Source of the DNA: Angiostrongylus vasorum
Taxonomy: Eukaryota; Nematoda; Chromadorea; Rhabditida; Metastrongylidae
Assembly (NCBI GenBank): GCA_018806985.1
Contig: JADANN010000198.1
Location: 1-64,000, forward strand
Direction: 5' to 3'
Length of the DNA: 64,000 bases
In this document: positions 1 through 10,171 of the stretch, one piece after another
Layout of the letters: every line of letters starts with the position of its first letter
Numbering within the stretch: position 1 is the first letter of the stretch
The notes under the pieces: model-generated
Database searches by the model: none
What the model was told of the DNA's origin: nothing
What the model saw: only the letters and a program-made list of their open reading frames with translations
Made by a program: the position numbers and the translations under genes

Positions 1-767
1 TTTGATAGGAAATTTCCACCATTACATACTCTTTCCTCATCCCAGTCGAGTGACTTTATTATCTACCACGATGCAGCACTAAACACCTGGGACGGTATTG
101 TGTTTTATTGTCGAACTCCTTTACCAGTAGGTATGGTGAGAAATCGGTATTTGTTTTGCAGTTCCGATAGCATTCTGTTAATGTTCGTATGCAACACAAG
201 TGCACTCCATAGTCAACGAGTGCTGACAGTATTGCGTTCGTTTCGAGGCTGTCAAACGCTTCCTCTTTGTGAATAAAGGTTGGGACATGGGGCACATGGC
301 ACTCCCGGCGGATTTCGATGACCATTGATACCTGTTTATGGTCCGTGTAGCAAATCCTTGCCGGGGTCCTTCTTACTCGGCTTGTTGTGCCTCATTACAT
401 TTTCTTCATATGCGCTACAGGATAGTCTTCGCGAAGAGCTTACAGAGTGCAATCAACAAAAATACCTAACAAAATTTGCGAAGCTCATTTCAGTCACCCT
501 TCTTGGGTAGGATGACCATGAGCGGCATGCTCCTTTGGTCTAACTCTTTCTCTTTCTGAAGGGAAGATGTCATGTGAGTTAAAGAAGCTTCTGTAATTTA
601 TAGACTCCATTTCTAAGGAAATCTGCGGGGACATTATCGGGTGCTAGAACTGTACTTCTTTCCATGCCTTCCTTCGCAGATCGAACTTCAGAGAATGGAA
701 TCCCGGTCGGTTTTGCAACGGCAAAGATTTCAGAGTCCAAGATTGGGACTATGTAGGGTAAAACATT
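1..767 (-). pseudogene. RTE-like non-LTR retrotransposon reverse transcriptase remnant (left arm)
   Basis: Mirror copy of the right-arm remnant at 16425-17191. The minus frame at 325-59 contains an EEAFDSLETNAILSALVDYG stretch, corresponding to the RT motif A region (AFDS) of nematode RTE-like elements. Upstream, 857-579 carries a degraded segment around LAPDNVPADFLRNG. Several frames and internal stops are needed, so it is dead. Confidence 0.75.
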
Positions 768-1344
768 GCTATAGAACCTTCCCCTTATCAATTCATTCCT
801 CCAATTCTGTCTTTCGACACATTCATATAAACAGCGATAGTGTTGAAAGCCCCCCATCAGGAACGCGGTGTTGTGAGGGAAAGATATCGCGAACCTCGTT
901 CTCGAAAAGTTCTCTATCTATCTAAACAATCGTGTTTGATGTCGATACAATGGTCGTGTCGCAGCCACACGCCACATGCCGCAATGTAACCTTTGTGATC
1001 TACCCGGTCAATTACGTTCAGTGATCCAAGCAACTGGCTTGGGTCGCACAACAGCGGTGGCTTATCCGAGGGTGGAGGCGTAGCAGTAGAACAGTTTACT
1101 ATTGCTTTATGAAACAATGAAGCCAATAACGTTTGATGTTTCAGGCAGTTAGCTGTACAGTCTGTTGAAGCCTCGGATCAACGATGCAGATAAGCCGCGG
1201 TTGCATACGCACGCGGCTCCCGCAGCGTATATAAGCCATATGCTAGCGATAGTGGAGAGATAGCATCACTCACATGACCCAAGATCGGTAGTGCGGATAA
1301 TACGTCTTGCAACACTATCGTTGGTTGTTATCTTTGACTATCTT
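768..1344. other. Left-arm segment with an unrecognised ORF and a TATA-like site
   Basis: A 70-residue minus ORF lies at 914-1126, with a mirror copy at 16065-16277. It looks mildly protein-like (proline- and aspartate-rich with several Cys) but I do not recognise it; it may be the degraded 5' part of the neighbouring RTE element. A TATA-like GTATATAAGCC at about 1227 follows a GC-rich stretch, which could be a promoter of an unknown element. Confidence 0.35.
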
Positions 1345-1450
1345 TCTTTCATCATTCATCCTCAGGTATCCTCAACCATCCTCAGTTATTCTCAGTTGTC
1401 TTCAATCATCCTCAGTCATCCTTAGTAATCCTTAGTCATTCTCAGATCAA
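1345..1450. repeat. 10-bp minisatellite, consensus near TCATCCTCAG (left arm)
   Basis: About ten imperfect head-to-tail copies of a 9-10-bp unit, with variants such as TCCTCAGTCA and TCCTTAGTAA. The mirror copy in the right arm is at about 15742-15847. Confidence 0.8.
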
Positions 1451-2266
1451 TGTATTTTGTTTCTTAGCTAGTCTACGGTGCGTTATCAGTAGTGGCGGGT
1501 GTTTGCAAATACGTTCTGCTTGCAACGCCATCGGTGGCATGTACCATTCCTCCCACAACGTGCGCCATGCGTACAAGGCCGCTGACCGGCCAACTTATGC
1601 TGTGTATCTATTATGCCACTATAGTCGGCTTATCAGTTCTCAGTCGCTATCTTTATGGCCCATGTTATCTCTAAGGCAATGGTGGCACCCATCGATGCTC
1701 AAACTTCACGTTGCAGACATAGCGTTATCCAAGACTAGCCGCCTGACTCTGTTCCGTAGAGCACTCATCAGTTGTTTTCCACCATGACACCATCAATGCT
1801 CATATAACTTATTGTCCTCATCGATCATGCTAAAGTACACCGCACCGCTATAATGATGATCCTTAGCTCAGCCCAAAGCACGGCTCGTTTAAATCCCTCC
1901 GCCCCAACATGCTATCTCCCTCACCCGCCGCACCGGGCTCGAATAATGCGAGTGCGGCAACGCCCATGGATAACTAGGCGTCTTTTTTACGTTGTCATTA
2001 TTGCTGCTATTACTGTATTAATGTTGTAATAATGTTCCAATGCCATTATCTTGTTATTAGGCTCACTTCACTACTAGCTGTAGCACCTCATAACTTTAAC
2101 TTGCGTGATTCTTGTGCCACTACTTTTCTTTCGTTATTATTATGTTGTTAATGTTCTATTTATGCATATAAACGGTTTAGTTACACAAGTTTGAGACTGG
2201 TGGACCAGTACGAAATTAGAAAGACCCACGTGGCTAACTTAACCACACAATCTGAACCGCTCCTCT
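1451..2266. other. ORF-poor left-arm segment with a tRNA-like fragment
   Basis: I see no gene. At about 1857-1905 a stretch resembles a truncated tRNA, with an A-box-like TTAGCTCAGCCCA and a B-box-like GTTTAAATCCC, but it lacks a full cloverleaf. Overlapping 60- and 94-residue ORFs at 1492-1787 are in different frames and unrecognised. The mirror lies at 14926-15741. Confidence 0.35.
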
Positions 2267-2283
2267 TTGCGTCTAACTCTTCG

Positions 2284-2660
2284 TTACAGAAGAGGGAGTG
2301 CGTTACGTAGCCGGTCCAGAAACATTTGGGTACTTGTCAGATGGGCTGGGATGTATTTCGGCAACTGGATGAGTACCAGTTTTACGAACCAAGCTATTAT
2401 ATCCATTGGCGCATCTACGCAGCTGGTGATGGGTCTAACTTTGACCGTTGGGGTCGGTAGACGCGTGGTCATCAGCACATACCAACTTACATGTTTTAAC
2501 AAATAAGTTAAAGAAGGGAAATGTTAGTAATTAAAAAAATTGGTGATTAAGTTTTAGGCTGCGGAACAAGTGGTGGTTTTAGACCTGCCGCTCTTGTCAC
2601 ATTGATCCATTCCGTGTTCATTTTTCGGAAATAGCCATGGAATTTCCTTTTCAGGCGATA
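2284..2660 (-). pseudogene. Penelope-like element RT N-terminal fragment (left arm)
   Basis: On the minus strand, NTEWINVTRAAGLK and then VRPITSCVDAP, followed by PAHLTSTQMFLDRLRNA, match the fingers region of the fuller PLE at 29.9-30.3 kb in the same order. The catalytic palm is absent. The fragment abuts, head to head, a GIY-YIG piece on the plus strand. Confidence 0.7.
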
Positions 2661-2689
2661 GGCAAAAAAGGAAAGTGTCTTCAAAGTGT

Positions 2690-2990
2690 ATGGGTACGGT
2701 ATACTATTTCTCTTGTAAAACATGCGTGGACGAATACATTCACGAAACGGATAAGCTACTCTGCATCCGTATAAAAAGAGCACCTAGTTAGAAAACTTAA
2801 CGTCGAACAGAACTCTCCATAAGACAAGCAAAGGAACTACGAAACAACTGAGAAGATTTTGAAGTAGAAGTCCTAACCCTCGCACAAGAGTGTGAAACGC
2901 CTGAGGAAAACGCACATGGAGCATTTTGGAAAAATTCTGGAGATCCAAAAATGAATCGCAAAGGGAGACTTGCAATCACGCGTGACTTCG
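2690..2990 (+). pseudogene. Penelope-like element GIY-YIG endonuclease fragment (left arm)
   Basis: The plus frame reads a degraded GIY-YIG core (CKTCVDEYIHETDKLLCIRI), matching CNNCGDEYIGETGRSLCIRI of the fuller PLE. The tyrosine and arginine positions are partly kept and stops follow. It is opposite in strand to the adjacent RT fragment, so the element was rearranged after or during insertion. Confidence 0.7.
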
Positions 2991-3149
2991 CGCCATGCGT
3001 GACTGGTTTTTTCTGACTTCAGCCAGGCATATTCCTAATGACCTAAGACTCTGTGTGGATGGCCTCCATTAAGCAGGTAGAAGACTTAGGAAGACAAAAC
3101 GGTGAGTAGCAATATTTCAAAGACTGACTTTTATGACTGGTCAACATGG

Positions 3150-3330
3150 ATTCTTTCAATGATAAGTTAACACGAGGTTGACAAACAACTTTATTCGGCC
3201 AACGATGCGACGTCAAGGACACCACATCGAGGATAGGAGGGACTGTGGTCATCGAGTGGGATCATCGGCTTTGAAGAGGACGAAAAATGTCGAAACGTTG
3301 GCCGAATAAAGTTTATTTCCAACCTCATGT
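3150..3330 (+). repeat. PLE-tail foldback with hammerhead-like motif (left arm)
   Basis: Begins with an inverted tail (TTAACACGAGGTTG ... TTTATTCGGCCAACG) and ends with its complement (CGTTGGCCGAATAAAG ... CCTCATGTTAA), giving a hairpin of about 160 bp. The plus half carries the hammerhead-like core annotated separately. Confidence 0.6.
3264..3306 (+). ncRNA. Hammerhead-like motif (left arm)
   Basis: TCGGCT, then TTGAAGA (CTGANGA with C3 to T), a short stem II (GAC/GTC), GAAAC, GTT, then GGCCGA complementary to the first strand. Probably derived and inactive because of the core change. Confidence 0.4.
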
Positions 3331-3394
3331 TAACTTTTCAATGGAAGAAAACAGTAATGTTAAAGGGGGACTGTTTACTGTCCAAGTATTAAAA

Positions 3395-3570
3395 TTTATG
3401 AATAAGTGTCCACCTTTTATTTACTGCCTACCGCAGTTTTTTCACGGTAAGGTATTGTGTGGAATTCAACCACAATGATGCCGAGACTTCTGCAAAACTC
3501 CGGACTGCAGATGTCTGCGCTGGGGATCGAACTCGCTATTTCCATTTCCAGGGGCCGACGTTCCGCCTTT
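3395..3570 (-). repeat. tRNA-derived SINE family S1, partial (left arm)
   Basis: Shares with other S1 copies the stretch from TTTTCACGGTAAGG through CAACCACAATGATGCCGAG to GGGGATCGAACTCG, the degenerate B-box side of the tRNA-like head read in reverse. Mirror copy at about 13622-13797. Confidence 0.55.
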
Positions 3571-5280
3571 CTTTCTGTGTATTAAGATTTTTTTGCTGTG
3601 GTTTCAAAAAGTGTCTGACTGAGTAGATTGCATCTTAATTTGACTTACCTAGACTGTGAATAAGGCGAAACCGCCGAAACACCATCCATTGTTGCACTGA
3701 GTGAATCTTTATATCTTGTATAGATACATGTACGTATATATTCATTTATTTAAACAAAAAAAACAGTGAGTTACAGCTGAGTTGCGGTTCATATTTTTAC
3801 CGCTTGGAAATGAGAAATCTTTTCTTCGCAGGGAGCACAGTGCCAAAAGCGCGTTTGTTCTAATCAAAAAGTACTGGTTCCCACCAGCTGCTCAGAACGA
3901 CATTGCGTTTGTTGCCTACGTGCACCTACGCAGGCAAAATGGCTGTATTTCATATGTGGAAGGTTAATCGGACCGGCGAAAGAAATGTTCCACATACACT
4001 GGAAAGAAAATTGGAAGATTTCGACATAACTATGATGAGATCCCAGCCAATGTAATACGATGGAACTTCCACAATACAATTTGATGACGGTAGTGAAGAG
4101 AAAAAGGAACCGGCATGTGGTCGAGCTCTTTCGAACACAAGTCGTAGTGTTGCAGTAACCCCTGTGCAAATGGAGAATGAGGAAGGCATTTGTGGGACCG
4201 TGTATTAGTTGCATAGGAAAACGCCTACGCAAAATCTGGACCCCAGAAATCGCATTCAATACGCTAATCCTTGAAAATACTTCGCTTAAAATAAACCAGG
4301 CAAATTCCAACAGCAAGTGGTGACGTTAATTTGCGAGATGCACACTGATTTCCCATGCAGAAAGAAGCAATTATTAGAGTAACAGGATACCCGGTAGCAA
4401 GAATGTAAAAGTTAAATACTGTAAGCCTCAAACGTTTGAGAAATAGAAGGAAGGTTGCCATTCGCCAACAGTCTGCTGAAACCTTGGTTACGAAGTTGAT
4501 TGTCCTGTAAACCGCATTGAAGAACACGTCAGCCTTACGATAGTGATATGACGCTGAGTTGGGAGTTCACAAATTTCAAAGAAAGCCAGTTGAGTCAATG
4601 ATTCATTTCAGATTACACTGCTAACCTTTGCCATATGAAGGCTACTGGTTCAAATTTTGATGGTTTCTTAAGAAGAATGAAGTCGCACAACCTTCCACCC
4701 TGTGATTCATCATTTGAATCCAAAGAATCAGCACCTCTTCTAGAACACGATAAGGGCTTAATAATTTTAATAGAGCTCCGTCATCTGAATGCATTACGAA
4801 ACGGAAACGCCGAGCATCCTCACCTTGACTGCATAAAATGATCTGGTTGAGTACGTAGTGGCATAAAAGGTCTCCGAACTAAATCCAACTAAGCGAAAAT
4901 TTGAAAAAAAAACAACAAAGTCAGATAGCACGGGATTACAGCCCTCCTCACTTCGTTGGAAACCAAACAATTTTCGAGGGCAGATCTACAGATCGGTGGC
5001 GGATCTGGCAAATGTAATTCGCAGTTCATGACATCAACATTTCATGCGAAGATCTTGCAAATGTAATTCGCAGTTCATGACATCAACATTTCATGCGAAG
5101 ACCTAGAAATAATGGATAAATTTAAATGTGCTTGGAAAAACAATTAGTGCCTGAGACGTCAAAAACGTTGCATTCGCGGCCTCTCTTGAAAAGTACAATA
5201 ATTTCAAAAAGTAGGAACATCACAGAAAACTCTCACTCTGTCAGAATAAAACATAGATGTTCAGATTTATGAGAACTTGC
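3571..5280. other. Left-arm segment with unrecognised ORFs
   Basis: The longest ORF is 150 residues on the minus strand at 3864-4316, Cys- and Phe-rich, overlapped by a second minus frame. The plus strand over 4060-4200 also looks somewhat protein-like (a D/E-rich stretch) but no start or splice signal supports it. A 68-residue plus ORF lies at 4635-4841. I recognise none of these. Confidence 0.3.
5009..5104. repeat. 48-bp tandem duplication unique to the left arm
   Basis: GCAAATGTAATTCGCAGTTC and the following 28 bases occur twice in a row (5009 and 5057). The right arm has a single copy at about 12144-12191. This shows that the arms are distinct molecules with independent changes. Confidence 0.95.
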
Positions 5281-5287
5281 TTTGCAA

Positions 5288-5350
5288 ATTATATACAAAT
5301 ATACATATACATTACATACATATACATGTATGTATGTATATTATTATAGC
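5288..5350. repeat. AT-rich TACA/TATG microsatellite (left arm)
   Basis: A run of TATACATATACATTACATACATA-like units, with its mirror at about 11900-11962. Confidence 0.8.
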
Positions 5351-5371
5351 ATCAAATGAAACCTATATCTT

Positions 5372-5760
5372 CTAACTGTTTATCGCCTCATCGTGGCTGG
5401 GAGGTGTTCCTGGGTGTTGGACAGCGATGTATACCGGGAGCATTCGTCCTCCGGCAGGGTCTCCCAGACTGAGAAGGAGTCCGGCGTTTCCATCAGGAAG
5501 CCTACCTAAGAGTAAACCAATACCAGGATCCACCACCGTCCTGGTATCAAAGTCGTATAGTGGCAAATCTCCCTCTGATCCACAAGGGCTGCAATTGCAT
5601 GTCGTGGTGACGACCTGGGGGCAGACTTTGGCCACGTTGACCTCGTAATTCCAAGAAACCACAGTGGCTTAACCAGCAAATCTCCGAAAAATGGTTATTA
5701 TGCCGAAGCCCGCACAACTAGTGAGGACGGGCCGTTCAGGTATCAGGTATCAAGTAATTA
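5372..5760 (-). repeat. Dispersed repeat R4 (left arm)
   Basis: A minus-strand open frame with DFDTRTVVDPGIGLLLGRL and SLGDPAGGRMLPVYIA recurs at 11490-11878, 18415-18640, 35470-35850, 54280-54520 and, cut short, 7908-8030. The frame is partly conserved among copies, so it may be the coding or terminal part of an unidentified mobile element. Family unknown. Confidence 0.75.
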
Positions 5761-7078
5761 AAGAAACCTATATGTGTATAGAGCGCAAACTGAAAACGTG
5801 GTGCGTGGTCCATCCTTTAATCATCGTAGAGGTGATTAATAGTCCATATTTGGGCTAAGTTTATTTGCGTGAACCTGCCAATGTACCACATTGGCGTATT
5901 CGTGAAGTATAGACAAGTCGTTCAGGCGGAAACGTAAGATGCAGCTCAAGACCACTTTTTTATTCCGTGGTTCCTCTAAGTCCACTGTATGCATCATCTA
6001 TGCCAATATAGAATATGGCACAAACTTGAATAACACATGTTTTCCCACCATACGATGCCCCCAATGTGTCATCTACAACCTTAGGAACAGGTCCCTCTCC
6101 CTCCTGCTTAGGTGCTCATCAGAGTTTCCTGGTCACTAAATTTTATTTATGACAGGCAATAAAGCAGTGAACAGGTACAGATAAAAAAACATGAGTTCGC
6201 AGTTTTCAACGCATGAATCCAGAAGTCGGCTTTTCGACAAATTGTGGTATTTTCTCGACCACTGGTGTATTCGAGGGGGTGAGAACTGCACAGATTTGTA
6301 GGATAGACTCTCTCTGACCATGATCGAGCATGTAATTTCATGCAAAATTCTACAACTTTTAGATCTATTTGAATTAAAAAATGTCTGAACAAGTGGAAAG
6401 CAAATCCGAAATTCTAAGATTTTGAACGCAAGGTAGGCAACTGCAAGAACTAGCGATACATTGGGTGACATCGTCATGTCCTTCTCTGTGAAATCCCGCT
6501 TCATTCATTTGCCTTCGTATTTGGAATATGAGCTTTGTTGTAGATAGAAGCAAAGATACTCTCATGTGATCTAGAAAATTGTAATTTAATCGTGGAAGGT
6601 AACTTGTACAGTGTAGACAAAAAGTTCTACCTTTTGACTGTTCTCAGTAAAACTACTAAGTTTAGACGTAAACTGAGATATGTTGGTTTAATGCTGGTAG
6701 GTGCGATTGCTTAGAGATTTAATAAATTCAACCCAGCATTTCGGGCATAATGTGTTGACTCCGAAATTTTCCGCGGCTTGGAAACAGATAAGAACACATT
6801 CTTGCAAAAGATATGTAACGACGAGACATCAGGTTTGAGCCGAAAATTCACGACATAAAACCACAGCATTGAAATTCAACCTAAACAAATCCGAAGTTGT
6901 GAATCCATCAAAAGGTTGGTGATTTCATACGTTACCGGAGTTAACAAAACTTATCCACGCGCTTATCAAGTTCTTGATGGGATCGATGAAACAGTTCGGC
7001 CAATAGTGAAACTCACATTTGCAAAGCCACAGCTGCTCATAGATATGGGAAACTTTAGAGAATACTACCAGTATGTTA
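5761..7078. other. Left-arm segment with unrecognised ORFs, one cut by a SINE
   Basis: A 122-residue minus ORF lies at 6136-6504; its right-arm counterpart (10746-11045) is shorter because of a one-base indel. A plus ORF of about 70 codons (about 6862-7075, with YPRAYQVLDGIDETVRPIV) looks protein-like and is interrupted by the SINE at 7079. No family recognised. Confidence 0.35.
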
Positions 7079-7366
7079 AAAAGGGCGCCTGTGGCTGCAG
7101 TGGTCGGAGGCGCCCTGCAACACACGCGTGAAATCGATCCCCACCACCATGGCCCACCAAGCCTTCCATCTGTCCAAGGTCAGCAAATTGGTAGCAGATT
7201 TGTCTGAAAGGATAGCAGCACTGGCTCGATACATCGGTAGGCCACCGTGCGTCATGGTAAAGGCCAGGATGCGCATTCAGTCACCTCTAACGATGCTTAA
7301 TGAAGTCGACTGTATGGCGCATCCTTCAGGGATTGATCAACGCCGAGAGCTTTATTCTTTTTTTAT
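7079..7366 (+). repeat. tRNA-derived SINE family S3 with target-site duplication (left arm)
   Basis: The head resembles a tRNA: GGGCGCCTGTGGC-GCAGTGG carries the A-box (TGGCGCAGTGG, here with a one-base insertion) and GAAAT-CGATCC stands for the B-box. The tail ends in a T-rich run. CAGTATGTTA flanks it on both sides (about 7070 and 7367), a 10-bp target-site duplication that marks retroposition. Confidence 0.8.
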
Positions 7367-7379
7367 CAGTATGTTAGAC

Positions 7380-7784
7380 TGCAAATGTTGTGAACAATAT
7401 ACCCAAGTCTAAAATCCAAACCTATTTCCACGCAACTTATGACTACATTTGTATAGAAATCTCATTATTGTAACAATAAAATCATGTGCGAAATAGCCCT
7501 TTGTGTGCTCTCACTACTCACCTTGATTAACCAATTTCGCTGCCGTATGGACACTATAGCGTACATATTGAGCTTAGTGGGTTTCAGAGCTTTCTACAAC
7601 ACTATGTATATCCATTCTATAACTAGTCAAATGTGGATTAAAATAGTCGGGATGATACCAGAGGAGCCATCCGCTACATTTAACGATTTACAAAAAGCCT
7701 TTTTTTGAAAAAAAATTTTTTGATGGGTAATTTGATTAATTAACCGTCATTTTATTTTAATCCCTGTACTGAATCCTGGTTATT
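7380..7784 (+). other. Left-arm segment with an unrecognised ORF
   Basis: A 74-residue plus ORF (7484-7708) rich in hydrophobic residues; the mirror ORF (9766-9506, minus) runs 12 codons further because of poly-A/T length differences. Not recognised, no splice signals chosen. Confidence 0.25.
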
Positions 7785-7907
7785 CTATGGAATATGCGGG
7801 CATAAAAAAGTGGACTCAAAGTAAACAGCAAACAATTTCCAGATGACGACAGCAGTGCATTCGCAGTATGGACCATAGTGACACAATGTAAATATTCCTA
7901 GAACCGA
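7785..7907 (-). repeat. Dispersed repeat R5 at the inner end of the left arm
   Basis: Its reverse complement resembles 23690-23870 and the complement of 24800-25000 (blocks around CTGCGAATGCACTGCTGTCGT and GTCCACTTTTTATGCCCGC). The same family therefore frames the PLE unit at 23.3-25.35 kb. Confidence 0.55.
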
Positions 7908-8030
7908 CTTCCGGATGGAAACATTGGACTCTTCAGCTTGGAAGGCCCTGCTGGAGGTCGAACTCCGCATCGCAGCGCGCCATCCAGGAACATCTCCTAG
8001 CCACGATGGGGCGGTAAACAGTTGGGAGTA
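7908..8030 (+). repeat. Truncated R4 copy at the left junction of the loop
   Basis: Starts abruptly inside R4 (CCGGATGGAAACATTGGACTC...) and runs to its end (GCCACGATGGGGCGGTAAACAG). The break coincides with the end of arm symmetry. Confidence 0.7.
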
Positions 8031-9189
8031 AATAAATTTATAATAGCAAAAAAAACTAAAAATTTATTGCAAGAGCAATTATCGATTATTATGATTGTTG
8101 TCATTGGATTTTTTTCTACATGAAATATGAAATTTCAGTTAAATGAGATTGTACCTCTTTTTCGGCCATATTCGCTGACGAACGAACTTGATTGATGACC
8201 CATCTAACTACAATCTGGTCCACTTCTCATCAAGGATCACTTCAGTTTCTGCGAAAGTATTGCTCGTTTTAGTCGTCTTATTGTCTTTTTATAAATGGAT
8301 TCTGTGCCCTGCTTGCATTTGTGACCTTGTGACAGCATTTGTAATGTGATATTTACAAATGTAATGATGGAAGTGTTTCATGTTCTCCTATTAAATAGTT
8401 TTGAGTCCGTGAAATTTTCACGATGACCAAAGCAGAACTGGTAGTAGTAGCTGATTTGCAACTGACGGCTCTTAGACCACCATGAGATTGCTTGTTGTTA
8501 CGAGTATGCCTTAATCTTCTTCCTTATTTAGAATACAGATAATCCTAGCAGTCATTAACTGTTTATCAATAAATTCATGATAATTATGTTGAATTTGACA
8601 ACCGCTTTCATGCCTGGGTCGGTATAACAACCAGGAATCCTTCTTCTAAAAAAGAATTTGTAATTCTGGAAATTTCCTTTCGAGAATCTAGGGTGTAGGG
8701 ATATCCTTCACGATGTTAAAGTGATTGCACTCTGGTTATAGTACGGTGCAATACTTTTCACTGTTGTTTCTCTATATAGACTGCCAAACGTTTTGATTGT
8801 AATGACAGGTTAGAGAGTGACGTTTCTGACAATTGTAATCAACATTCATTATATCGTTTGGTTACAAAACCTTAGTCGGTTTTATATTTAATGCTCGGAG
8901 ATCTCATGTGGTAGTGCAGTATTGATGGGTTGTTTTTTTTATTGAAGTGCAACAACAAGCTTTTGTTATTTTTTTCCACAGGTTTTTTTTCTTTTTCTTT
9001 GATTCCTCAGGTTTGTCAGTGATGGTGCACTTTCCAAGAGGTGCTTAACTGTATCCATTCAAATTTCCTTCAGAAGTCATTTCACTGGAATCCAGTTCAT
9101 AACGTTCATCTTCACTTGTCTTGTATTCACCTCTGTGATGTTAGTCCCAGATTGGTGTACTTGTATTACTCTGTACGGCTGCCCAACTA

Positions 9190-9342
9190 GCTGGAATACT
9201 TACAAAGAACAAAAAGGCTCTGAAGAAGGTGAAACTACCGCAACGTTAGCTATTGTGTGCTAATAAATTCTATAACACAACCACATATTTGCTTACTGAA
9301 GAAAAACGGTGAATTGTCAATCAATGGCGGGTTGACAGAAGG
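9190..9342 (+). repeat. PLE-tail fragment at the right junction of the loop
   Basis: Contains a degenerate hammerhead-like motif (9216-9250, GGCTCTGAAGAAGGTG then GCAACGTTAGC) and the tail GGGTTGACAGAAGGTCGG. The latter resembles PLE ends at 24.8 kb and 31.88 kb (GTTAATAGAAAGTCG). Confidence 0.55.
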
Positions 9343-9465
9343 TCGGTTCTAGGAATATTTACATTGTGTCACTATGGTCCATACTGCGAATGCACTGCTG
9401 TCGTCATCTGGAAATTGTTTGCTGTTTACTTTGAGTCCACTTTTTATGCCCGCATATTCCATAGA

Positions 9466-9883
9466 ATAACCAGGATTCAGTACAGGGATTAAAATAAAAT
9501 GACGGTTAATTAATCAAATTACCCATCAAAAAATTTTTTTTCAAAAAAAAGGCTTTTTGTAAATCGTTAAATGTAGCGGATGGCTCCTCTGGTATCATCC
9601 CGACTATTTTAATCCACATTTGACTAGTTATAGAATGGATATACATAGTGTTGTAGAAAGCTCTGAAACCCACTAAGCTCAATATGTACGCTATAGTGTC
9701 CATACGGCAGCGAAATTGGTTAATCAAGGTGAGTAGTGAGAGCACACAAAGGGCTATTTCGCACATGATTTTATTGTTACAATAATGAGATTTCTATACA
9801 AATGTAGTCATAAGTTGCGTGGAAATAGGTTTGGATTTTAGACTTGGGTATATTGTTCACAACATTTGCAGTCTAACATACTG
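9466..9883 (-). other. Right-arm mirror of 7380-7784
   Basis: Contains the 86-residue unrecognised minus ORF at 9506-9766. Confidence 0.3.
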
Positions 9884-10171
9884 ATAAAAAAAGAATAAAG
9901 CTCTCGGCGTTGATCAATCCCTGAAGGATGCGCCATACAGTCGACTTCATTAAGCATCGTTAGAGGTGACTGAATGCGCATCCTGGCCTTTACCATGACG
10001 CACGGTGGCCTACCGATGTATCGAGCCAGTGCTGCTATCCTTTCAGACAAATCTGCTACCAATTTGCTGACCTTGGACAGATGGAAGGCTTGGTGGGCCA
10101 TGGTGGTGGGGATCGATTTCACGCGTGTGTTGCAGGGCGCTCTCCGACCACTGCGCCACAGGCGCCCTTTT
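9884..10171 (-). repeat. SINE S3 (right-arm mirror)
   Basis: Mirror of 7079-7366 with an intact A-box (TGGCGCAGTGG) where the left copy has one extra base. The same TAACATACTG flanks are present on both sides, so the insertion predates duplication of the arm. Confidence 0.8.

Larger units (their letters stand above)
1..7907. repeat. Left arm of a giant inverted repeat
   Basis: This segment is the near-exact reverse complement of 9343-17191. Position x pairs with about 17192-x up to about 4.9 kb. From about 5.9 kb inward it pairs with 17250-x, because the left arm is 58 bp longer. That extra length is a 48-bp tandem duplication, about eight extra A in a tract near 4905, and single-base indels. 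The arm is cut by the window start, since base 1 still pairs with 17191. Symmetry ends sharply at 7907, inside a fragment of another repeat. Confidence 0.97.
7908..9342. other. Non-repeated centre (loop) of the giant inverted repeat
   Basis: About 1.43 kb lies between the arms. Its left edge (7908-8030) is a fragment of the dispersed repeat called R4 here. Its right edge (about 9200-9342) is a Penelope-type tail with a degenerate hammerhead-like motif. The interior (8030-9190) is AT-rich with runs of T and no ORF I can support. Confidence 0.85.
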
